NCBI GenBank assembly: GCA_020746875.1
Contig: JAGTJL010000022.1
Location: 744,001 to 808,000, forward strand
Source of the DNA: Rhexocercosporidium sp. MPI-PUGE-AT-0058
Lineage: Eukaryota; Ascomycota; Leotiomycetes; Helotiales
Length of the DNA stretch: 64,000 nt
Reading direction: 5' to 3'
Below are positions 34,701-47,697 of the stretch, one piece after another. How positions within the stretch are numbered: position 1 is the stretch's first letter; each line of letters opens with the position of its first letter. Below the pieces are notes generated by a model. It was given only the letters and a program-made list of their open reading frames with translations. It ran no database searches and had not been told where the DNA came from. A program made the position numbers and the translations under genes.

Positions 34701-36956
34701 GATTTCGGGTGTTAAACTTTAAGGATTTCATAAGTATTAAAATTAATATTACGAGTTTAAGAAATAGTTTAATTTAAGAATTATTTATGAAAATAAAAAT
34801 AATTATATTTATATAAGATTTTAAAAAAAGAATAAAAGCTTAAGCGGTTTAATTTCCTAAAAATAAATTAAAAAAAAGTCCTTATTTTATAAATAATTAA
34901 TATAAAAAAGACTTAAACTTAAGGCAAAAAAAAAAGTAATTTAAAAGAAGTTCTAAGACGTTTAAGAAGCTTTTTTAATTTAATAAAATATTATATTAAA
35001 GTCAGCTTTAAAAGAATTAATACTAAAAGTAAATTAAGAACTCTAAGACTATTTAGACATCTTTATTATCGATTCTTTAATATAATAAGATTAACTAACG
35101 TTTAAAACGTACTTATTACCTTTAATTTAAAAGGAATAAATAATAGCTTTAAAATAATACTTAGAAAAAAATAATAAAGTGCCGCTGCTTTTAAAATAAT
35201 AATAAGAGCCGAATTATATATAACCGGAACCTTATTTTAAAACACTTTAAAGCTTAAGCTAATTATAAAAGATTAAAAGTTTATAAAGAAGTTAAGAATG
35301 CCGTTAGATTTTAAGAGCTTATAAACGTGGACCTTTTAATTAAAACACTTAAGGTAAAACTTATTTAAATTATTATAAGAGATAATAATAATATTATTAT
35401 TTTTAAAAATTAAAAGAAGTTACTTTAGTTATAAGTCGAAAAGGACCGACTATTATTAAACTACTTTTTACGAAGACTATTCAGAAACGCGCTAAAAGCA
35501 ACTTATTTATTATTATTAAAGCGACTTTAAGCGACCTCGCGTATATTAGGCGCTGTCGTAAAATATTTATATATTAAATAATACGCTTAATAAGCTTTTA
35601 CTTAAAGAAAGCTTTTTAAAAACTTAACTTTAAGGGAAACCTTTATTTTAATTAATTTATTAAGGACGAGTCGACTAAAGACTATTAATTAAGAGATTTA
35701 GGACTAAATTACTATTATTAGTGTTAAGACTATGAAGTATATAAAAGCTCTTTAGGATTACAATTAAAAAGGAATAATATTATATTTTAACGCTTTTTAT
35801 TACTTTAGGCTAGCACTTTAAATTTTATATTAAGAGAGTTGCGAGCTTCGCGACAGCCTGGACGTATTCTCCTTAAATAAGAATAATAAATTATTATTTA
35901 TTTATTATATCTTAAGCTAGACTTACGCATAAACTCCAAGTTTAATAAAGGAAATAAAAGTATTAAGTCTTTTTAATATAAAAAGTACTGATTTAATAAT
36001 TAACTTTTTATTATTATTAAGCTTAATTCCTTTTTTTTAGCTTAATACTTATAATTTTAATTGTTATTTTAATAGCGCTTTAAAAAGTAATAATTTTAAA
36101 AGAAGAATTTAAAGTCGACTACTTTTAACGCTAAAGTTTACTTAATTAATATATTTAAAGACTAAGTTATAAGTAATACTTTTAACGCGAAGTATATAAT
36201 TATTATACTTAAGAGACGAGACTTAATAATATCCGAGCTACTTTATTTCGGCATAAAAGTTAGTTATATTTTTATAATATTACCGTTTAATTAAAAGTCC
36301 TTATTATAAAAAGCGACTTTATAGCCTTAAAGAGTATTATAAGCGTAAAATCGCGATTTCTAAAATATACGGATAACGTCCCAATTATAATAAAGATTAC
36401 ATTATCTTTATTAAGTTTTATATTATAAATATCTTAAGTATTAAGTTATTTTAGATTTTATTCTTTTAAATTACGCGCGTTTTATTTAAATACTTATTTA
36501 ATACGGAAAGCGGTCTAGTTTACGCTAACTTATAAAATGAGATTACGCGATTAGTTATTATTATTAAAGTAGCTAAACTTACGAAATACGCTAAAAGTAT
36601 TAAAGCTGTGAAGTCTAAAAGCCGAGCTAGTAGAATATTATTAAATCCGGAATTAAATTACTTAAAGTCTAATACTAACTCGGAAAACGAATAACTAGTT
36701 ATAATTAAAGCTTTATAATTAATATCGTCGAATACTTTTTAAAAATACTTCCTTTAAGCTCGAGGACGAGCTTTTTTATAAAGAGGACAAAGAAACCTCT
36801 AAAAGTGAAAGCAGTTCCTCTTTTAAAGACGTCTTATATATTTCCATCGAATATATAAAACGAGAATTTATAATTTTAAAAACGGACCTTTATAATTACC
36901 TCTTTTATAAAGACTTTATAAAAGCTCTTTTTAATAAAAAACGTATATTTAACACT

Positions 36957-37270
36957 TGTGAGAATAGGCGAGCCAATCAGAATGAGGAAGCGCAGTAGGT
37001 GAGGACACGTGATTAAAGATAGAGAATTGCTTGCTTGCTTGCTTACTTAAAGAGTTAGAAGAGCTCTTCAGTAGTTATATATAAAATAATAGCTTCTCTA
37101 AAAGCTTTTACGACTACGTAACTGATTACGTAGCTTATACGAGCTACGTAATTAAATACAAGCGTAATTTCCCAGAATACGAAGGTAATTTCCGGGCCGC
37201 GTAAGCAATAGAAACTCCTTCGGCTATTCTAGGGTAGAATCGGCACGAGTTACCGAAGTCAAATCCAATA
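36957..37270 (-). repeat. LTR, family B, minus orientation (314 bp)
   Basis: Reverse complement of 20265-20581 with only scattered, mainly transition, differences. Flanks are ACACT and CTTAA, so there is no target duplication. It stands alone inside family-A element copy 2. Confidence 0.8.
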
Positions 37271-38382
37271 CTTAAGATTTAAAAGAGCTTGTAAGACTAA
37301 ATGAATAAAACTAATTTATATATCCAAATAGACGATAAAGCGCGCGACAGGCTATAGGTTATTATAAGGGAAATAAGCTATTATAACTGCTTTATATCGG
37401 TACTAAAGATTATTAAATTTATTATTAATAATATAAAAGGTTTAATTAAATATTAATAACTCTAATATAATATGCTTAAAAACAGAGCCTAATACTTTGA
37501 GACCGTAACGGTTAAGCTAAAAATAAGTAAAGTAAGTACGGCTAATAAGTTATAAATCTTTAGCTTTTTTATATTTCTCTTACGCCTTTAACCTTTTATA
37601 TTATAAGTGCTTTATTTTTAATTAAATTATCGGTCCTCGGAAATTAGCGGTCGAGTTATCGTGAGCTTAAAGTTTAACATAAGGGTTATTATTAGACTTT
37701 ATAAGTTCTCTCGATCGACGGTTATTAGATTTAGGCTCTTACGTTACTTAAGTATTAATAATAATAACTTAATTAAAAATAAAAGTATAGAATAACGAAT
37801 TAAATACCGTGATAAGCCGAGCCTGCTTTAAGTTATTTTAGGTAACGTATTAAAATATTAAAGTAATAACGACTTTATTTTCTTAGAGTTTCGGTTAATT
37901 AATTTTAAGATAATAAGACAGGCAGAACTACTCCGTGCGAAAGAAGATTTTAATTAGTTTAAATTATACGCTTTTTCTTTAATTGATTTGAAATCTTACT
38001 TATCGGAATTTAAATATTATTATTATAATTCCGTCGCGATAATAACTTTATAAAAGACTTAAACGAGTAAATAATGCTTTATTATAAGTATTTAAGCTAT
38101 TTATAAGTATTTCTTTAACTTTGTCCTTATAAAGCTGTCTCTTACTAAGTAAATTAACTAGACTTTAAGTGAAAAACTTCTTTTAGCTAAATATTAATGC
38201 TCGGACCTTTAAATTAAAAATATTAATCGACTAAAAAAGAATACTATTACTTTTGTCTTTAAAATATATTTACTTTTTTCTTAAATTTAGAATTCGGCTC
38301 AGCTTACACTGGCTTATAAAAGTATTTAAGGTATATTTTTATTACTTTTAAAGCTATTATAAAATTATATTAGCATAAGGTT

Positions 38383-38458
38383 CTTTAAAAAGGAACCTTA
38401 TCTTTAAATAAAAGGGATTGCTTTAAAAAGGAACCTTATCTTTAAATAAAAGGGATTG
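38383..38458. repeat. Perfect 38 bp tandem duplication
   Basis: 38383-38420 and 38421-38458 are identical, starting CTTTAAAAAGGAACC. Because the surrounding DNA is heavily mutated, a perfect copy implies duplication after RIP ceased (or an assembly artefact). Confidence 0.85.
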
Positions 38459-39990
38459 CTTTAATAAGAAAGGGCTTTCGGAAAGCTCGATATTATTAGT
38501 TTAGAGATTACTTATAATATAATTAATAAAGGCCTAAAATAAGTAACGAAATTAGAAATACTTTTTATTTTAATAAGGCGATTAAAATTATGCTTTTACT
38601 TTAAGTCTTTAAATTATATTAAAGAATTATTAAAGTTTAAAAGTTAGCGATATTAATAAGAAGGAACTTACCTTTAGCTTCTTACCCCTCCTAGTCAATT
38701 AATAATAGGAAGCAAGTCGAAGGAAAGCGATAATAAAAGTGGCTTAAAGTAGCTTATAACTTATTAAAGCTTTAAAGGTTATTCTCGAGAAGCTTTTATT
38801 CCGTAACTTACTGCTAAAAAAAAAAAGACCGCGAAAAAGATTAAGCAGCTCGAAGTTAATATATAAAGTATAATATTTCTTCTCTTCCTTTTTTAAATAT
38901 AATAAATCTTAGCCGCTTATAACAATCGACTTATTTATTAGAAAATAATAAGAAAATATAATAAGAACTTACTAAGGTATTATCGGCGCTTTTATTCGAC
39001 ATAATAACCGTTAAGATAAAAGGAAAGAGAATTACTTAAGACCGACTTTATTATTATTTAATATTAATTTATTAAAAAAGTAAAAATAAAAAGAAAAAGA
39101 CAAAAATAAAGAAGAGATTTAATTAAGTTAATAAAAGAGATGCTTTAATTGACTTCTTTTTATTTCTTTATTATGTTTCGACCCTTAAAGGTGAAAAGAC
39201 CGTCCTTTAATTATTTATTCGCTTTTAACTTTATATATTTATATATTCTTGCTTTTTTAATATATTCTTAATATATTTCCTTTTATTTTTAATAACGTTA
39301 AGAGATTAAGAAGGTTTATAAAAGATTCGTTAAAATAAGAATATAAAGAAAAAGCGAGGTCGTTAAAGATACGCTAGTTTAAAGTATAAAGGAATATCGA
39401 CGAATTCGACGCGTTATAAGAATCGATCTTTATTTTATAAAAAAAGTTAGTTTTATATCGTAAAGAAAAAAGTCGAGAACTCATTTAAAATAGTAATTAT
39501 GCGCCGATTTATCTTAAAAGAATTACTTTAGCCTTATTAAAATTAAAGTTTATTCGAATGCGATATTTAAAAAAGCAAATTTAAGCGGTAAAAACGATGC
39601 AATAAGTATTAAAAGATATAAAAAAATTAATATAAGTGTAAAAAGACGCGTAAAGCTTCTTTAAGAGGGTTATAGAAAAGAGTAATAAAGTTATTAAAAA
39701 GAAAAGGAAAGAAAAAAGTACTAAGATAAAAAACAATATTTAAAGGTATTAAGCGAGACGATTATTTGCTTTTAAAAGTGAAGTATAAGTTACTTAATAC
39801 TTATTTTTCCTTATTTAGACATATTTTCCTTTAAGTATTTAAAGCTTTAAAGTTATAATATTAATTCTTACTTCTTTACTTAAGGTCGAGCATGAGTTTT
39901 CTAAAGAAGGGACGTATATAATGGGATTAACCTTAGAAGTCTATTTATTACGTGATTAAGCTGCTTTTTACTATATTTAAGATAGCCTTT

Positions 39991-42225
39991 TGTTGTGTAA
40001 TACAGGTATGCGCACGTGCTTAGCCTACGTAAGCAGGGGCAGTAATAGGGGCAGTTGCGTACAAAGCCTCTTCTTAGAATTAGACACTTTTACTACTACT
40101 TTTGAGAGAGCCATACCTACCGTCGATTAAAGCTTTGCACGACAGTTATAAGCTTCGTACGCGTTATTATATAATATTAAAAGCTACAAATGCTTTAATT
40201 AGCGGTTTAGTAATAGTTTTATAAAGTTACAATATATAATAATCTCCTTTATAAAAACCACTCTTTAAGATTATTAAAAACTACCTTTATATACTTTCGC
40301 ATACCTTAAACGACTTTCGTAGACTTTAAAATAACTACTTTAGCTTTAATAATTATTTTTACGTTAAAACAATAAGAATTTCCGCTATAATTAATTAAAT
40401 TAAAAGCTTAAGCTATAATCCATAAAATATAATATTACGTTAACCCCGACGAATTTAACTCTTCTTATATTATTAACTTTAAGCCTGCGTTACCTCCGAC
40501 AATTAAAGAGCTTATATATATAAAAGATAAATATAAATAGAATACGTAAGAAGTTAATATTCGGGATATTCTAAATAAGTTAACGATTTTATTAATACGC
40601 TTTAAAGACGTAAAGCGGGAATATTAAACGTATTAACGCGATTATAATATACGGCATACGCGTTAGGTAGTATTAAACTAACGGTATTAAATACATTAAG
40701 AATAAATAAACTAATTTATACCGCATATACTTTTAAAGCCTTATAAAAAGTAATGAATCGCTAAAGGATAATTAACTCTTTAAAACTTAATATAAAAGCT
40801 TTAAAAACAATATACGCCAACCTTTAAGTAATATAAATAATATAAGAAAGACGCATACCTAAAGGTATTAAAAACTAGCAAGAGTTTAATAAACCGGAAT
40901 ATATAATTAAATAACTGATTTTAAGCTTTAACTAAAGCTAAGTCTTTAAAGCTAAAAATTATTAAAAAGACTAGCGTTAAACAAGCGTTTTTAAAGATTA
41001 TCGTTATAAGGATTACACCGAAATAAGCTAATAAGTAACTCCGGAAAATACTAAAAGCCGATACTATAAGAGAAAAGCCTGCCTATATACTTAAAGAATA
41101 TAACCGCATATTAAAAACCTACTTATAAGTAACTCTTACTTTTAAAAAGCTCTTAATAAGAAAACTAAAAGTAATAAAGTATATATAACGCTAAAAAGAC
41201 TTAATAATAATATTAATAAATGCTCTTACCGAGCTAAGAAGCACGTATAATTATTTATAAATTATTTTAAGCTAAAGTTAACTTTAATAAGTTATATTAA
41301 ACGTTAAATATAACTTTTAAACGATAATAAAAAGTTAATTCGTTAACGTCTAAAGCTCTTAAAATACCGATAATTGCGAAAAAAGCTTTAAGAAAAAGAA
41401 CGGTTAAGTTTAAGCGTTATTAACTTAATTGCCTTTAAGAATAATATTAATAATAAAGCGACGTAAGATAAGAAAAGAGTATATATTTAAAAAGAGTAAG
41501 GAAAAAAACACTTAATATAGTAAAAGATGTGTTAAAAGTATAATTTACGGTAGCTATATTAAAAGAGATGCAGTTATAGAGTCGCTCCCGTACTGACTAT
41601 AATACATCTATTAAAAGTATAATTTGCGGTGGTTATGCTCGACGGTTATAATAAGAGGTCGCTCCTTTATTGGCCAAAATATACTTACTTTAGTATTACG
41701 ACACCTATTATTAAACTCTTAGCGCTTTAGTTAACTTTTAAGAAATAGAAACTATTATTTTTAATACTTTTAAGTCTATTAGCTCTTTGCTTTTAGCTCT
41801 TTAAATATAAGTTATTTTACGGAAAATCTACGGTGTTTCGCAGTAAAGGAGTTACTTAAATAAGGTATCTTTATTTATTTATTTAAAGCGCTAGAATAAG
41901 ACGGCACCACTTAAAGCGACGCGGACACGTAAAGGGACGTATTTAAAGGTTAATTAATTGTTGCTTTAGCTTATGTGTTATTATATAGCGTACTTATTAT
42001 ATTTTCTATATATATTAGACTTTTATTAATTTAGAAAGTATACCTTAGAGTTTTATTATAATTAGGGGGTATGTTATATAATATAAGTATGCGCACGTAC
42101 TTAGCTTACGTAAGCAGGGGCAGTAATAGGGGCAGTTGCGTACAAAGCCTCTTCCTAGAATTAAACACTTTTGCCACTGCTTTTAAGAGAGCCATACCTA
42201 CCGTCGATTAGAGCTTTGCACGACA
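39991..42225 (+). mobile_element. Small non-autonomous LTR retrotransposon, 2235 bp
   Basis: Identical-length LTRs, 39991-40144 and 42072-42225 (154 bp each, TGTT...GACA). They are flanked by a perfect 5 bp target duplication CCTTT (39986-39990 and 42226-42230). It interrupts the 3' LTR of family-A copy 2. A polypurine tract TTAGGGGG sits just before the 3' LTR. The 1.93 kb interior is too short for pol. Near 41221 a relic reads CSYRAKKHV, like a gag zinc knuckle, suggesting a gag-only Copia derivative. The two LTRs differ at about a dozen sites, all transitions, as RIP predicts. Confidence 0.9.
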
Positions 42226-42437
42226 CCTTTAAAGCAATATTTTTTAAAAATAACAACGACTTTTACTATTATAACTTTTCCTTCTTATTCGAATTATACC
42301 TTTCCCTTCTCTTGACAAATTATACTCCTTAAATATGTGATATCTTTAATATTTATTAAATAAATATTTCTTACGTTTACTTTCTGGCACTTGCTTTATT
42401 ACCTTCTTGTTGTGTGCTTAGTGTTTTCCCCTCTACA

Positions 42438-45400
42438 TTATAATTATATCTGCAAGTCTTATATTATTCTTAAGCGCTTAAATTAAGAGCGTTACTTACG
42501 AGCGAGTTTATATAAGCTCAGAGTGGCCAATAAGTCAGCTAGCTAATCAGTTAGCTAATCAGCTAGCTCAAACTCGTAAGTCAGTTAGCTAGCGTTTTCT
42601 TATAAGTTAATCAGCGTTAATATTCTAAGCTAATCAGCGACTTATAAGCTGGGGGTATTTTTATAAGTGATTTTAGAGTTAGTTTAATAGGGGTAAAAGT
42701 AATGTTTTAACGCTTAATTAAGCGATTTTGATAATCCCCAAACGAAAAAACTACCCCCGATAAGCCAAAATTAGGCGGTAAGACCTGGCAGGATAATATC
42801 GAAGGCTTCATTTAGCATTTATTATATAAAGTGCCTATTTCCATTAAAATCAGCCTTAACATCATGTCCCGACGTACCTCACTTATTACTGTCGATAATA
42901 TTACATCCTAAGCCTTTATAGTATTATTTACTCCTTCTAAAGCTAGTATTTTTAGTCGTATAATAAGTAGCTCCCGTGTAATACCCTTATCGGCATTAGA
43001 GGCTCTTATATTACTCCGTGATGTCTGCGAGCGACTTACGGCAATATATAACGAATATTATAATCCTTTTAAGCCTTAACGCGTTAATATTACGTCAGAC
43101 TACTCTCTCTACGTATATAGTCAGCCGTTGTTTGATGATCGAGAGGTTGATATACGGAAATTACCTCGTGGGAAGAACTTAAGTCCTGCAACTAAGAAAT
43201 CAAAGAGGTCCTGAGTATAAGAGATGGGATATTATTTAATTAATCTAGCATATTTAAAAAAGCCTTAATATTAGGCTTATAAACGCTATAAGTTGTAAAA
43301 CTAAAGATTAAGGATTTATAATTCATATTAACGATATTAGGTTATCACGACCAGTGATTTTCTCGACACAAAGAGCACGTCTTTAATTCTAATAGCCTTA
43401 AGAACGCTAAAAAACACTTATTATATATATATTATTTAAACGCTAAAAGAGATATATAGTGAATGAAAGCTATAACTTAACTTGCACAACCTTTTAATTA
43501 TATAAATAAAAATCCTTATTTAATAATCCCCTTTCGATAAAAAGAATTCAAGAACGCGTTTCTTAAATAAGTTATTTTAGATAACGTTAAAGCACGAAAA
43601 ACCGCGTTAAAACATTTTAAAAGAATGTTCTGAATTACTAACTAAGACGTGGTAAACGCATTACTTACGTTATATATAATTATCGTCACTTAAATTAATC
43701 AGATATTTAAGTATTTTAAACTAAAGCTAATTGCAGAGGTTTTAAGCGCATAATTAAGAATATTAATCACTTTTAATAAATGGGAATCGAAGAAAGAAAA
43801 GCTTAATATTATAATTATAGTTCTTCACTTTATTAACGGCAAAGAAGATTTTATTACGCGTCTTACAGGACTCTTAGAGCTACTAAGATATAATAAAACA
43901 AGCATTAATATATATTATTTAAATCTCGTATATTTATATTAACTTTTAATAAAGTAATGCTTTATATTTCTTCCTCTCCTTCGTCGATTCGGTATTACCG
44001 CGCAAAATATCGACTAGTTTGTTCTTAATAACGTAATAAATAATAATATAATACTTGTCGAGCTTTTAAAAACATATATATTCGATCTAAAGCAGAAGAG
44101 ATTACGCTACGTCGATTATATTCTCAATCTTATTACAAAAGAATACTTATTTAAATAAGATTTAATTAACTTTAAAAGAAATTATAAGGCCGTAAGTACG
44201 CCGGCGCGTTAATAGCTATAGAGATAACGCGGAGAGCTTAAGAAATTATACAACTTAATCGCATACGTTATAGCTTTTAAAAAGAGATTTAAGCTTTTTA
44301 TTAAATTATAAAAAGAATGAAATAAAAGTAAAGCTATTAATCAAAGCTTAAAGCTTGTTTTAGACGGAGGTATTCGCTGGAACGCGTCATACGCTATAGT
44401 AACTCGAGTACTCCTCCTCCGCGAATCTCTCGATCGATATGTTTATAAACTACGAGTCTCGAAAAATACTAAAGATCTGAAGGTTTATAATCAAGACTAC
44501 TTATTAAATGACGAATAGACGACTCTAGAGCTGATCTCTAAGCAATTAAAGCCTCTGTTTCGCATTACCAAAGCGCTGGAAGGCAATATAAAGCTGAATA
44601 AGGGAGCGGGCAAGCCATCTTATGGCGCGTTATAGGAGGTTTTACCAGCCTTTAAAGGTTTACTCACTTACTTTGAAGCTCTTAAGCGCGACGCCGCGAA
44701 TAGCTATTTTAATACTCGCATTTAGTAATCGATTATACTAGCATAGAATAAAGTAAAGGAATATTATGTCAAGACTGACTTATCTATTGCGTAGCAAGCG
44801 TCTCTAGTCCTCTACCCGCGTTAAAAATGGAAATACTTTAAAGATAAATAGACTGGCGTTAAGAGATTATATGTAATAAATAATAAGAAAGCATTAAAAG
44901 CTTTATAAGAAAAGGACTACAAATCAGAGCTTATAATACGGCAAGAGACTATGTCTCCAGAGCCAGAGGAGCCACAAGTTAATTACTTAAAGAATCTTCT
45001 TAATAGTCTAGCGCCGACAATAGCAACATATATTCCCTTACGTGCTTTAAGCCGAAGAGATCAGCTTATACTATACCTTAAAGAGCCTTACGAGAATACT
45101 CCGCCATTATAGTACTAGAAATTAAAGCAGGCTTAATGGCCACAGTTAGCTGCGATGGCGTTTAATTTTCTATCGATTCCTATTATGAGTTCTGAGTGCG
45201 AGCGAGTCTTCTCTTCTTATACTAAGTAAATAATAGTAGAGACCTCTAATCTGTCAGGAGAGATGTTATGGCATAAGGAATGCTTAAAGAATTAGGAGAG
45301 TAAAAGGGCTATTAATATATTATCTTATAATAACGTAGTTTAGCTCGGAATATGATTTTTTACAGCTTCAGTTTGACCCCTGCAGCTAATCAGCAGCTGA
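42438..45400 (+). mobile_element. hAT transposon with decayed transposase
   Basis: Plus-strand relic of a fungal hAT transposase. Near 44100 it reads RLRYVDYILNLITKEYLF (active copies have RCIGHIINL). The C-terminal dimerisation block WPQLAAMAFNFLSIPIMSSE, then ECERVFSS, then LSGEMLWHKECLKN lies at about 45140-45300. A possible BED-finger region lies around 43280-43400. Many Gln/Trp codons are stops. Subterminal direct and inverted copies of AGCTAATCAG at 42540-42640 and 45390-45410 look like hAT subterminal repeats. Exact termini and the 8 bp duplication were not resolved. Confidence 0.82.
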
Positions 45401-45588
45401 TCAGTTCTTTAGTTAAATCAGTGCCAATCAAGATAAACCAAAGCGAAGCTGGGGCTGTGTACGGCATTGATGGGGCTTAACCCGTGCAACTCGGTATTCC
45501 TTCCACCTCGGAGGAATTGCAGTAGACCTACGCAAGGCATATCTGCCTCGCTCAGCAACATGGTGGGCGTCCCCAGAACACAGCCACC

Positions 45589-46800
45589 ATGAGGCTGGCT
45601 ACAAGCACAAAAATGTGGTCTTCATCTAAAGCTACTCTTTCTCTCGTCACTTGCATATCCCTCTTTCTGTTAGTACTTTCAATTCGATACTTTCTTTTGG
45701 CAAATTTACTGGGTGCTTCAATGGCGATCCCCACACAGATGCCGCGTTCGACATTAGGCGCAGAGTCAAATTCATGTGGACGAGTAACTCAACCCCAACA
45801 GAAGTGCCGCGAATGCAGCTTAGTACTAATTCAGAGTGCTTGTGAGGCTGATGTGCGCCACCATGCGTCTGTCGGAAAGACTTCCGATGTGCAGAGTTCG
45901 GGAAACAGAAATCTGTTTGAAAAAGTATGGACTTCGAGTACCGAGGACAACAACCTCGCACTTTACGGCTTCCGGCGATTCAAGACAACACAGCTTCTTA
46001 ACCTTAGACTGCTGGAAGAGGAGATAGGCCGAATAGATTATCAGATATATCAGTCTGGGCTCAGGCTAAACATCGATCCGACTCCCGCTGATAGGCTTGG
46101 CTTGAAGACCTGCAGGAAAGATGAAGATGCCCAGCATCCGGATGATATCTTGGATGAGCAGCTGATCCTAAAATTACGAGATCTGTTGAGGCAATATGGT
46201 ACGTATTCTAGGGATTGTTTGGGATTCGATGTTGATTTTGAAAGATGATGGTTTGGCGGCATTCAATCGAATCATGGCCATGGAAACCTGCTCAATGATC
46301 GACGATCAACGGCGACATCCCTTGAGGACCGGCATCAGCCTTCGCGAAGTATACGAAACCCGGCTCGTAAGGGTAGATCTTCCACCTCGAACACTGCAAG
46401 ATCCGTTTCAACGATGCCTTCACAAGTGCCTGCACTGGTTCAGGTACCGAAGTCTATCTGGAGCTGTCCTGACAAACCATGACGGCGAAAAGGGAGAGCC
46501 ACCAACATACTGTGAAAGGGCCACCTATACATGGAATTTTCGAAACACCGTGGCACTTGCGGATTCTATTTGGAGAATTCTCGTTGCACTGGTGGCAAAT
46601 GTTTTCATTGTTGTTCGCTGACGATACTGTCCTATCAGTCGAGCAAAGGGATCCAGCTCATCACCGTGTCGGTGTGGGTTGTGGCGTTCTCCTTCCTCAC
46701 GTCGATTTTCTTCAAGGGTTCTAATCAAGCTACGGTGGCTGCTATATCTGCCTACGCCGCTGTACTGGCTGTGTTTATTTCCAATGGCTCGGGAAACTAA
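45589..46800 (+). pseudogene. DUF6594-like membrane protein gene with one-base frameshift
   Basis: The start has the ideal context GCCACCATG. Exon 1 (45589-46198) and exon 2 (from 46245) join in phase over a 46 bp intron (GTACGT...AAAG). The protein has the fungal DUF6594 layout: a cytosolic helical domain (LALYGFRRFKTTQLLNLRLL, EEEIGRID..) and C-terminal membrane helices. The frame breaks at about 46617-46620 inside the first C-terminal helix (VFIVV then Arg-stop). One frame over, the family sequence resumes (LTILSYQSSKGIQLI, then SAYAAVLAVFISN) to TAA 46798-46800. One lost C would restore a protein of about 388 residues. Alternatively a 47 bp intron from 46594 with a poor donor (GTGGCA) but a good branch site (GCTGAC) and acceptor (TATCAG) keeps frame and deletes the helix. 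The function of the family is unknown. Confidence 0.72.
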
Positions 46801-47697
46801 GCCGGAAGGAAGTCATTGTCAAAAATATGTAAAGGGGGGAAGTAACCCCACAAAACCAATACGAATTGCCAAGAATACCGAGAACCGTCGGCTCTGAAAA
46901 TCAAAGGCATTGAGGTGTGACGCCGTTGGATGGCATGCAGGAGTTTGATCATTCTGCTGACTCGCATCTGTCTTATACCTGGATCTGCAAATCACAAGTT
47001 CAGCAGCTATCGCATTCTTTGGCGTGTGGCCAGTTGAACCGGACCGCTCAGAGAAGGAGGCTCAACGCCAAAGAAAAGGAACCTCAATCGCAGAAAAGGC
47101 GGTCAGCAATGTTGTACAGCATAGCATAGCGTAGCATGCACCCCGCCTCGATTGTAGCAAACCTGACTGCCGGAACTGGGCTGTTGCAGCAACCATGAGC
47201 CCAACCGGTCAGGAAGTGGCGCTTTGAAACTCGCCCGAGTGATATGGTGTTCTCAACCGAATACTGCATACCAACCCAATACGTGGCGCCGGAGATTGCC
47301 AGCCTTGGGCACTCATCAATGCGTTATCTTCGCCTGGACATTCTGCGAGTTCTGAGATGGCAATTGAGAGATATCGGAGCTGTGCCCCTTCATGTTGTCG
47401 GCGATATTTTGTGCTAGTGTGCCACACACTATTGAGGCTCTTCATGGTCAGATCACCTAGGTTCATATAAAGAGCTCTTGACTGTGGTGGAGTACCTGAA
47501 CGGTGAGAGACACTTGGTTTAGGACCTATATTGCTGCGAAAATCACGTATTCTTTCAATCTGATTATCATTTGACTCAACCTTCTGCGGGACTTTTGTCA
47601 TTTCTCGAAACAAGATACTTCTCCTTCATCTAACACTGTAAGTGGACGGCGATCGCCCATTATGATGCTAACACATATACAGCACCGAATTATTAAC
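46801..47697. other. Intergenic / promoter of the PNP-domain gene
   Basis: No supported gene. A minus-strand open frame of 134 codons (47209-47613) has no recognisable domain and lies where the downstream promoter should be. A short AGCATAGCATAGCGTAGCATG repetition occurs near 47115. Confidence 0.45.

Larger units (their letters stand above)
31797..42437 (+). mobile_element. LTR retrotransposon family A, copy 2, with nested insertions
   Basis: 5' LTR 31797-32076 (280 bp). The 3' LTR starts at 39917 and ends at 42437, but is split by a 2.2 kb element inserted at 39991. With that removed, the 3' LTR is also 280 bp. The interior is extremely AT-rich; I could not identify reverse transcriptase motifs confidently, so the superfamily is open. 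A GGTCGAGCATGAG...AAGAAGGGACG purine-rich stretch before 39917 resembles the 3' polypurine tract of fungal Gypsy elements. It also contains the inverted LTR B at 36957-37270. Confidence 0.75.

Noticed and set aside
31797..42437. 5 bp target duplication around family-A copy 2
   Set aside because: Flanks are TATAT and TTATA; in such AT-rich DNA the resemblance carries no weight.
18716..45400. CRISPR array, rRNA or tRNA genes
   Set aside because: The repeats are LTRs and transposon ends. No spaced short repeats, rRNA cores or tRNA cloverleaf patterns were recognised, and a eukaryotic origin makes CRISPR implausible.
47209..47613. 134-codon minus-strand frame before the PNP gene
   Set aside because: No domain, implausible composition, and it overlaps the expected promoter.
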